Positions 6,928 to 12,867 of a DNA stretch of 14,463 nucleotides are shown here, piece after piece. The translations under genes were made by a program, and so were the position numbers. Location: contig CAZUAH010000346.1 of the NCBI GenBank assembly GCA_964617665.1, positions 1-14,463 of the forward strand, read 5' to 3'. The notes under the pieces were generated by a model that worked only from the letters and a program-made list of their open reading frames with translations, was not told the DNA's origin and did not search any database. The DNA comes from JADHUC01 sp964617665 (GTDB lineage Bacteria > Planctomycetota > Planctomycetia > Pirellulales > Pirellulaceae). Every line of letters starts with the position of its first letter. Position 1 is the first letter of the stretch.

Positions 6928-7557
6928 ATGTGGCCTGAATCGGACAAGACTGAAAACCTGCTGGATGGTGCCAAGCACGGTGACGCCAGTGCCGTTAATC
7001 GGTTGCTGGATCGCCACCGTGCCGCCGTGCATCGTATGGTCCGCATGCGCCTGGACCAGAGGATTCAACGACGTGTCGGCGTAAGCGACGTCGTTCAGGA
7101 CGTCCTGTTGGAGGCCAATCGTCGATTGCAGGCCTACCTGAAGAATCCGTCGATGGCTTTTCACCTCTGGATACGCCAGATCGCCAAGGACCGTGTGATC
7201 GACGCCCATCGACGACATCGTGTTTCGGCGAAACGCAGCGTGGATCGCGAGCAGGCATTTTCCCCACTGGGCGAAGGTCGTTCAAGTCTCGAGTTGGGCG
7301 CACAGTTGCGAGATCCACAATTGACTCCCGCCGCGCGAGCCACGCAAACGGAAATGGCCCGGCGCGTCGAGGCGGCCATGGTAGACCTGAGTGAGCAGGA
7401 TTGTGAAATCATCGTCATGCGACACTACGAGCAGTTGACGAATCAAGAGATTGCCGAAGCGCTTGATCTTTCCGAACCGGCCGCCAGTATGCGCTATCTG
7501 CGCGCCGTGCGACGGTTGCGCGCGTTGCTTGTCGATGACGCTTCGCAAGGAGACTGA
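6928..7557 (+). CDS. ECF-like RNA polymerase sigma factor, planctomycete kinase-linked type
   Basis: 209 residues. Region 2 spans about 22-98 (DASAVNRLLDRHRAAVHRMV, SDVVQDVLLEANRRLQAYLK, FHLWIRQIAKDRVIDAHRRH). An unusually long linker (about 100-140) follows, then region 4 (VDLSEQDCEIIVMRHYEQLT, NQEIAEALDLSEPAASMRYL). This layout is typical of planctomycete ECF sigma factors encoded beside Ser/Thr kinases. ATG 6928 is chosen because MWPESDK is a common start in these proteins; the GTG at 6910 adds six residues and neither start has a strong ribosome site. The kinase gene begins 12 bp after the stop, so the two are almost certainly cotranscribed. Inference: the kinase controls this sigma factor, or responds with it to the same signal. 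Confidence 0.92.
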   Translation: MWPESDKTENLLDGAKHGDASAVNRLLDRHRAAVHRMVRMRLDQRIQRRVGVSDVVQDVLLEANRRLQAYLKNPSMAFHLWIRQIAKDRVIDAHRRHRVSAKRSVDREQAFSPLGEGRSSLELGAQLRDPQLTPAARATQTEMARRVEAAMVDLSEQDCEIIVMRHYEQLTNQEIAEALDLSEPAASMRYLRAVRRLRALLVDDASQGD

Positions 7558-7569
7558 CGTTACCGCTTT

Positions 7570-9285
7570 ATGGCTCCCACCAAAGACAGTCGCGCATCAT
7601 CGACTGGGGCACACGACGACACGACGACAGATCACGACGAACGTTTGGCCATGCTGCTGGCGGAATTGACCGATGCCGTTCAGCGAGGCGATGACGTGAA
7701 TCTGGAGGACGTGTGCGGGGAACACCCCGACTTGGCCCACCACCTACGCGAGTTGTGGGGCGCGGTAATGGTCGCGGATGCGGCCGGTAGCTGCTGTCGT
7801 GAAGGCATGCCGGGCGAGCAAGAGGATCCGCCCAGTTCCATTCTCGAGTTGCCTTGCCGCTTTGGCGACTATGAGCTTCTGGAGGAACTTGGACGCGGCG
7901 GAATGGGCGTGGTGTATCGAGCCCGGCAGGTCGGCCTGGATCGCGAAGTGGCCGTCAAGATGACCCTCCGCGGCGAGCTGGCTTCGGCCGAGGACCGGAA
8001 ACGATTTCGCGCCGAAGCCGAGGCGGCCGCACGTCTGGATCACTCGGGCATCGTGCCGGTGCATGAAGTTGGCGAGTTGGAGGGTCGGCCCTACTTCAGC
8101 ATGAAGTACATCCGCGGGCCCACTTTGTTGCAGATGCTGGCTGATGGCCCGCTGCCTCCGCGCGACGCGGCCCGCATCCTAACCGCCGTCGCCCGTGCGA
8201 TCCACTTTGCGCACCAGCATGGTGTGCTGCACCGTGACCTGAAGCCGTCGAACATCTTGATCGACGAAGACGGTCACGCGCACTTGACCGACTTTGGGCT
8301 CGCCAAACAGATTGCCGATACGACCAGTTTGACCAAAAGCGGCTCCGTGCTGGGAACTCCGGCATATATGGCGCCCGAACAGGCGGGTGGGACGCGCGGC
8401 GAAGTCAGCCCAGCCAGCGATGTCTATAGCTTGGGGGCCATCCTTTATCACATGCTCACGGGGCGTCCCCCGTTTCAAGCCGCATCGCCAGTCGATACTG
8501 TACTGATGGTCCTGGAACAAGATCCGGCGCCACCCCGTGTTGTCAATGCGAAAGCAGACCGTGACCTGGAAATGATCGCGTTGCGTTGCCTGCAGAAACC
8601 GGCCGATCTTCGATACGAAAGTGCCGAGTCGTTGGCCCGCGACCTGGATGCTTACCTTGAGGATCGACCAATCGCGGCACGTAGCGGTCGTTTTCTACAA
8701 GTTCTAGCGCGATTGTTCCGCGAGACGCACCACGCCACCGTTCTGGAGAACTGGGGCGTTCTATGGATGTGGCACAGCTTGGTGGTGCTGATTGCCTGCT
8801 CTCTGACAAACGTCCTTGCACTTTCTGGATATGCCGACCGATGGTCCCTGATCACCCTTTGGATCACGGGTCTAGGGGCATGGGCTACAGTATTCTGGGC
8901 ATTGCGTCGGCGAGTGGGACCGGTCACGTTCGTCGAACGACAGATTGCGCACGTCTGGGCGGCCACGATGGTAGCCATCGGGCTGCTGTTTTTCGTAGAA
9001 CCAGTCTTCGGATTGGAACTATTACAGTTGGCGCCGGTGCTTGGGCTAATCACCGGAATGATGTTCTTCATCAAAGCCGGCATCCTATCGGGTTCGTTTT
9101 ACATCCAGGCTGCGGCGTTATTCTGTACAGCGTTCGTCATGGCCCTCTTTCCATCGTACTCGCACTTCATCTTCGGAGTGGTCGCTGCGGCCTGTTTCTT
9201 CTTTCCCGGGTTGAAGTACTACCGCCAGCGCGTTCGCGCTGACAAGATGAGAGAGCAAGCGGCAGAATGGGGCGAATTGGACTAG
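7570..9285 (+). CDS. Membrane Ser/Thr protein kinase with six-span C-terminal domain
   Basis: 571 residues. Residues 22-70 form a helical leader (GDDVNLEDVCGEHPDLAHHL) seen before the kinase in many planctomycete kinases. The kinase domain (about 101-365) has all key residues: glycine loop GRGGMG (108-113), VAVK with K130, the HRDLKPSN catalytic loop (221-228, an RD-type kinase), DFG (241-243) and APE (268-270). Instead of the usual WD40 or TPR sensor, residues 398-551 give six hydrophobic segments (about 398-418, 425-445, 461-480, 482-506, 509-528, 532-551) and a short charged tail. The catalytic domain should therefore face the cytoplasm. The nearest purine-rich site (AAGGAG at 7547-7552) is 17 nt from the ATG, too far for a normal site, so translation may be coupled to the sigma gene 12 bp upstream. 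Substrate unknown. Confidence 0.93.
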   Translation: MAPTKDSRASSTGAHDDTTTDHDERLAMLLAELTDAVQRGDDVNLEDVCGEHPDLAHHLRELWGAVMVADAAGSCCREGMPGEQEDPPSSILELPCRFGDYELLEELGRGGMGVVYRARQVGLDREVAVKMTLRGELASAEDRKRFRAEAEAAARLDHSGIVPVHEVGELEGRPYFSMKYIRGPTLLQMLADGPLPPRDAARILTAVARAIHFAHQHGVLHRDLKPSNILIDEDGHAHLTDFGLAKQIADTTSLTKSGSVLGTPAYMAPEQAGGTRGEVSPASDVYSLGAILYHMLTGRPPFQAASPVDTVLMVLEQDPAPPRVVNAKADRDLEMIALRCLQKPADLRYESAESLARDLDAYLEDRPIAARSGRFLQVLARLFRETHHATVLENWGVLWMWHSLVVLIACSLTNVLALSGYADRWSLITLWITGLGAWATVFWALRRRVGPVTFVERQIAHVWAATMVAIGLLFFVEPVFGLELLQLAPVLGLITGMMFFIKAGILSGSFYIQAAALFCTAFVMALFPSYSHFIFGVVAAACFFFPGLKYYRQRVRADKMREQAAEWGELD

Positions 9286-9311
9286 CGCGATTCTGAAACA
9301 CAGGTTGGACT

Positions 9312-9330
9312 GGCCACACAGGTAGTGGCC
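9312..9330 (+). other. 6-bp hairpin after the kinase gene
   Basis: GGCCAC (9312-9317) pairs with GTGGCC (9325-9330) around a 7-nt loop, 26 bp past the kinase stop. There is no T-run; it is followed 15 bp later by the G/C homopolymer palindrome. A weak terminator candidate. Confidence 0.35.
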
Positions 9331-9345
9331 GATCATACAAGTTGT

Positions 9346-9379
9346 GGGGGGGGGGGGGGGCCCCCCCCCCCCCCCCCCC
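9346..9379. repeat. G15C19 homopolymer palindrome
   Basis: Fifteen G (9346-9360) run directly into nineteen C (9361-9379) with no interruption, between the kinase stop and the oxidoreductase start. It would form an extremely stable hairpin or a G-quadruplex if real. It is also exactly what joining a poly-G read tail to the reverse complement of another would produce, so an assembly artefact must be considered. The run opens a spurious N-terminal extension (Gly and Pro homopolymers) to the next gene. Confidence 0.9.
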
Positions 9380-9406
9380 GACGGACTCGATAAAGGAGAA
9401 TACATC

Positions 9407-10723
9407 ATGGTCGATCAGAAGCGGTTAAATCGAGTAGATGGCACAAACCGTCGCGAATTCTTGAAGGCGTCGGCTGCTGGCACTGCTGCAATGGGCGGGC
9501 TATCGTTAGCGCGAAGCGCCCATGCGGCCGGCGACCAAGTAATCAAAATTGGAATGCTCGGGTGCGGCGGGCGTTGCAGCGGCGCGGCCGCGCAGGCCCT
9601 TGGCGTCGGCAAAGACGTCAAGCTGGCCGGTATGGCAGACGTTTTCGAGAGCCGCATGCGAGGCAAACGCGATTACTTCCAGCAGAAGTTTCCCGACCAG
9701 TTTGCCGCCACAGACGAAACCTGCAAGTTCGGCCTTGATGGCTATAAGGCAGTTATCGACGCCAGCGATGCGGTGCTGATTGCCTGTGCATCAAAGTATC
9801 ACTCCTTCTACGCCGAAGAAGCGATCAAGGCTGGTAAGCACGTATTCGTCGAGAAGCCGCACGCGATCGATCCGGCCGGTTGCTTGCGCCTGAAACGCGT
9901 CTGCCAGATGGCCAAAGAGAAGAACCTCTCGATCGTCTCCGGTCACGAAAGCCGCTACGACTACGCCTATCAGGAGCAAGTCAAACGCATCCACGACGGC
10001 GCGATCGGCGACATCGTGGCGATCCAGTCGATGTTTCTGCGAGGACCTTATCGGCTGATCCCCCGCGACCCGAAACTGAGCGAGACGGAATACCAGTTCT
10101 CCAACTGGTACCACTTCCGCTGGCTCTCGGGTGACGACGTGAGCCAATCGCTGGTACACAACCTGGACCGAATGCGCTGGGTACTGAACGAGGAAAACCC
10201 AACGTGGTGCTTCGGTTTGGCCGGCCGTTCGACCGGCTTCGGCGAGGTGTACGGCGACATGTTTGATCACCACACGGTGGTCTATGAACTGGCGAGCGGA
10301 CCACGGATTTATGCGTTGTGCCAGACACGCGTCGGATGCCATGGGCTGTGGGACGACATCATCATGGGCACCAAAGGCGTTTGCCACTGGACCGCCTGCC
10401 GAATCGAAGGCGAGACGAACTGGCGCTACGAAGGCCAGAAGAATAATTCGAGCGTCGAGGAGCAGAAGATCCTCATCGGCTCGATCCGCGACGGCAAGCC
10501 GGTGAACAACGGTGACACGATGATCGACAGTACCTACGTCGGAATCATGGGCCAGATCGCTTGTTACACCGGTAAACGAGTCACATGGGATCAGATGATG
10601 GCCGCCGATTTCGAGTTCGAACCAAAGTTGGCCGACGTAACGCTCGACATGGAACCACCAACCAAACCAGACGCCTCGGGCAACTACCCCCTCCCGGTGC
10701 CCGGTTTCACGAAGTACCTGTAG
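9407..10723 (+). CDS. Tat-exported Gfo/Idh/MocA-family oxidoreductase
   Basis: 438 residues. The N terminus carries a twin-arginine signal (NRREFLKAS, R15-R16, then a hydrophobic stretch ending at AHA, 38-40), so the enzyme should be exported folded with its NAD(P) bound. The Rossmann domain begins IKIGMLGCGGRCSG (47-59). The family's EKP motif is at 149-151 (FVEKPHAID), with the Lys acting in catalysis in characterised members. A C-terminal alpha/beta substrate domain follows. The family oxidises or reduces sugars and cyclitols. Upstream AAAGGAGA, 9 nt before ATG 9407, fixes this start; a longer reading through the G/C tract adds only a Gly/Pro run. It heads a rightward cluster with two TIM-barrel isomerase-like proteins and a ThuA protein, which points to keto-sugar chemistry outside the cytoplasm. 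Substrate not determined. Confidence 0.92.
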   Translation: MVDQKRLNRVDGTNRREFLKASAAGTAAMGGLSLARSAHAAGDQVIKIGMLGCGGRCSGAAAQALGVGKDVKLAGMADVFESRMRGKRDYFQQKFPDQFAATDETCKFGLDGYKAVIDASDAVLIACASKYHSFYAEEAIKAGKHVFVEKPHAIDPAGCLRLKRVCQMAKEKNLSIVSGHESRYDYAYQEQVKRIHDGAIGDIVAIQSMFLRGPYRLIPRDPKLSETEYQFSNWYHFRWLSGDDVSQSLVHNLDRMRWVLNEENPTWCFGLAGRSTGFGEVYGDMFDHHTVVYELASGPRIYALCQTRVGCHGLWDDIIMGTKGVCHWTACRIEGETNWRYEGQKNNSSVEEQKILIGSIRDGKPVNNGDTMIDSTYVGIMGQIACYTGKRVTWDQMMAADFEFEPKLADVTLDMEPPTKPDASGNYPLPVPGFTKYL

Positions 10724-10811
10724 ATCGCGGAAGGTGAGCTGGGCAAAGCGAGGCGTCCCGAACGCCGGTCAATCACAGCCTCGCCGCGCTCACCCACCAA
10801 CCGACAAATCG

Positions 10812-10891
10812 TTTAACGGCAAGCCGAAGGCGATTGCGTTTCCGGACCTCCATGAGTCTTGCGACGCCGACGCCTTCGGCTCGCCGTTAAA
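10812..10891. repeat. Second palindromic repeat copy (21-bp arms, 38-nt loop)
   Basis: Arms 10812-10832 and 10871-10891 pair over 21 bp with one mismatch (A10821 against C10882). The core is GCAAGCCGAAGGCG. It matches the 1792-1862 palindrome, except that two differences (C to G in the outer part, G to A in the core) occur in both arms and so keep the pairing. It sits between two codirectional genes and may attenuate or stabilise the operon transcript. Confidence 0.8.
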
Positions 10892-10944
10892 GGATCAAGA
10901 CACACCGTCAACGAAAACCACCAGCCGACAAAAGGAGAAAACAA

Positions 10945-11829
10945 ATGCAGCGTCTTGCGTGGAAAGACTTCGTCATTGCAGCGACAGCCTTCGCGATCCT
11001 GGCCTTTGCTCAAACAGGTCATGCGGCTGAAACTAGCCAAGCCACCTGGTCACCAAAGTTCTACGGCTTCTGCATAGACACTCATGATGCGAAGAAACGC
11101 ACACTTCCCCAACAGGCCGATATGCTTCGCGAACTCGGTTTCGACGGCGTCGGTTATGCGCTCTGGCTAGACGAAAACACGGTCAAGAACCTCACCACAC
11201 TCGACGATGCTGGGCTGGAACTCTATCACGCCTATGCCAGGATCAGCCTCAAGCCGGATACGCCACCCTATGATCCGCGAGTGCCGGACGCGATCCGAAA
11301 GCTTAAGGGCCGACCGGTGACGATCTGCGTACTTGTTCAAGGCCTTCCGCCTGCCGATCCGCGAGGCGCCGAACCGGCGGTCAAGGTCCTTCGCGAACTT
11401 GGCGATGTGGCAGCTGAGGCCGGTTTGCGAATTTCGATCTACCACCACACTCGCGACTGGACGGAAAGCCTCCTGTACGCGATCGAGGTGGTCAAGAAGG
11501 TGGACCGCCCTAACGTTGGAGTGAATTTCAATCTCTGCCATTGGCTCATGATTGACGGCGACAAGAACTATCGACTAGTGCTACGCGAGAATGCGGACAA
11601 GATCTTCGCCGTCACGATCAACGGAGCGCAACTGGGCTCGAAGGCTTGGACAAACGGGCTGATCCAACCGCTCGACAAAGGCGACTTCGACAACCGCGAA
11701 CTCCTAAAGACGCTTCGAGAAATTGGCTATGACGGTCCCATCGGACTGATGTGCTACGGCATCCCCGGCGACGCACGCGAGCATCTCGAACGCTCGATGA
11801 AAGTATGGAAGAGCTGGCAGGCCAAGTAG
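10945..11829 (+). CDS. Exported sugar phosphate isomerase/epimerase-like TIM-barrel protein (copy 1)
   Basis: 294 residues. A Sec signal peptide (FVIAATAFAILAFAQTGHAA, cleavage near A27/A28) precedes a xylose-isomerase-like TIM barrel (AP-endonuclease 2 superfamily). Recognisable barrel segments: LRELGFDGVGYALW (61-74), ISIYHHT (163-169), VGVNFNLCHWLMIDG (191-205), FAVTINGA (221-228), IQPLDKGDFD (240-249) and GPIGLMCYG (264-272). The conserved His/Asp/Cys-His positions suggest a metal site, but where many relatives have a Glu on the last strand this protein has Met-Cys. Known relatives act as sugar isomerases, epimerases or keto-sugar hydratases; the reaction here is not decided. AAAGGAG lies 7 nt before the ATG. 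It is a clear paralogue of the next gene, arranged head to tail, in a cluster with an oxidoreductase and a ThuA protein. Confidence 0.9.
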   Translation: MQRLAWKDFVIAATAFAILAFAQTGHAAETSQATWSPKFYGFCIDTHDAKKRTLPQQADMLRELGFDGVGYALWLDENTVKNLTTLDDAGLELYHAYARISLKPDTPPYDPRVPDAIRKLKGRPVTICVLVQGLPPADPRGAEPAVKVLRELGDVAAEAGLRISIYHHTRDWTESLLYAIEVVKKVDRPNVGVNFNLCHWLMIDGDKNYRLVLRENADKIFAVTINGAQLGSKAWTNGLIQPLDKGDFDNRELLKTLREIGYDGPIGLMCYGIPGDAREHLERSMKVWKSWQAK

Positions 11830-11912
11830 ACGAATCAGTGGTGCATCACCGAGAGAATCAATAGTGGCCAACAAGCACCAGACGACCAAACCAATTTGAA
11901 AGGAAGAGAGCC

Positions 11913-12776
11913 ATGCTGCAGACCTACAAGACATTCGGAGGCTGGGCTGGAGCCGTTGCACTGATTTGCCTGTTTGGATCCACGGCCTCATCCGCGGCCG
12001 AGAAAGGCCTCTCGAATCCCTTCTTTGTTTTCGATAACGGCCTGCGAGGCGTCGAGGCACCGGAGAAGGTATTGAAGGAGCTCGGCTATGACGGCATGGG
12101 AGCCAGCGGACTGCGTGTCAGCCCCTTGGTCAAACGCTACCAGGATGCGGGGCTGAAAGTGTTCAGTACCTATATTGGCTGCCAGCTTGACAAGACGCCG
12201 CCCTACGATCCGTACCTGAAGGAAGCAGTCAAGGAGCTGAAAGGAACGGACGTTGTTCTCTGGCTCACGGTAAGAGGTGGCCAGCGCGGCCAGCACGACG
12301 AAAAGGCCGTCGAGGTAGTACGAGAGATCGCCGATTTGGCGGAAGCCTCCAACCTGCGAGTTGCTCTGTACCCACACACCGGCTTCTACGTAGCCGCGAC
12401 CGCCGACGCGCTGCGAGTGGTCAAGAAGGTGGATCGCAAGAACGTGGGCGCGACGATCAATCTGTGCCACGAACTGATGACGGACCAAGGGCCGAAACTG
12501 GATGCAACCATCAAGGAGGCTATGCCCTACTTGTTCCTCGTGTCGATCAATGGAGCCGACGTGAAGCAGCCGGGCTACAGTTGGGATCGTCTGATCCAGC
12601 CTCTAGGCCAGGGCGATTTTGATGTCTGCGATCTGCTCAAGAAACTGAAGGCCGCCGGATACCGCGGCCCGATCGGCCAGCAGTGCTATGCGGTGAAAGG
12701 CGATCCCGTGGAGAACCTCAAGAAGTCAATCAAAGCCTGGAACGAATACGCGGCACGGCTGGCGGAGCCTCGGTGA
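11913..12776 (+). CDS. Exported sugar phosphate isomerase/epimerase-like TIM-barrel protein (copy 2)
   Basis: 287 residues with a Sec signal peptide ending near A28-A29. It aligns along its whole length with the preceding gene: KELGYDGMGASG (55-66), PPYDP (96-100), VALYPHTGF (150-158), VVKKVDRKNVGATINLCHEL (169-188), VSINGADV (210-217), LIQPLGQGDFD (227-237) and GPIGQQCYAVKGD (252-264). The two copies are shared in NLCH, INGA, IQPL..GDFD and the Cys-Tyr at the last strand, but differ around the NLCH site (HE here, HW in copy 1) and in the loop after INGA. They may therefore be specialised rather than redundant. AAGGAAG lies 9 nt before ATG 11913. The gap to copy 1 is 83 bp. Exact reaction unknown. 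Confidence 0.9.
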   Translation: MLQTYKTFGGWAGAVALICLFGSTASSAAEKGLSNPFFVFDNGLRGVEAPEKVLKELGYDGMGASGLRVSPLVKRYQDAGLKVFSTYIGCQLDKTPPYDPYLKEAVKELKGTDVVLWLTVRGGQRGQHDEKAVEVVREIADLAEASNLRVALYPHTGFYVAATADALRVVKKVDRKNVGATINLCHELMTDQGPKLDATIKEAMPYLFLVSINGADVKQPGYSWDRLIQPLGQGDFDVCDLLKKLKAAGYRGPIGQQCYAVKGDPVENLKKSIKAWNEYAARLAEPR

Positions 12777-12867
12777 GAACTGGGACTTTCACATCCGTTA
12801 TCCCCCAGATTCGATGTAGCCACGTTGGTTGGCGTCATTCGATCTACGAGCCCAAAGGACATCCATC

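Noticed and set aside
9346..9379. Simple Rho-independent terminator for the kinase gene
   Set aside because: A loopless homopolymer palindrome without a T-run does not have terminator form, and an assembly origin cannot be excluded.
9344..9406. N-terminal extension of the oxidoreductase through the G/C tract (Gly/Pro homopolymer)
   Set aside because: The ribosome site and Tat signal both support ATG 9407; the extension is a translation of the homopolymer run.
9791..10387. 198-codon - strand open frame
   Set aside because: Shadow of the Gfo/Idh/MocA gene; no motif of its own.
10945..12776. Frameshifted single gene split into two TIM-barrel proteins
   Set aside because: Each copy has its own ribosome site, signal peptide and complete barrel, so they are separate genes.
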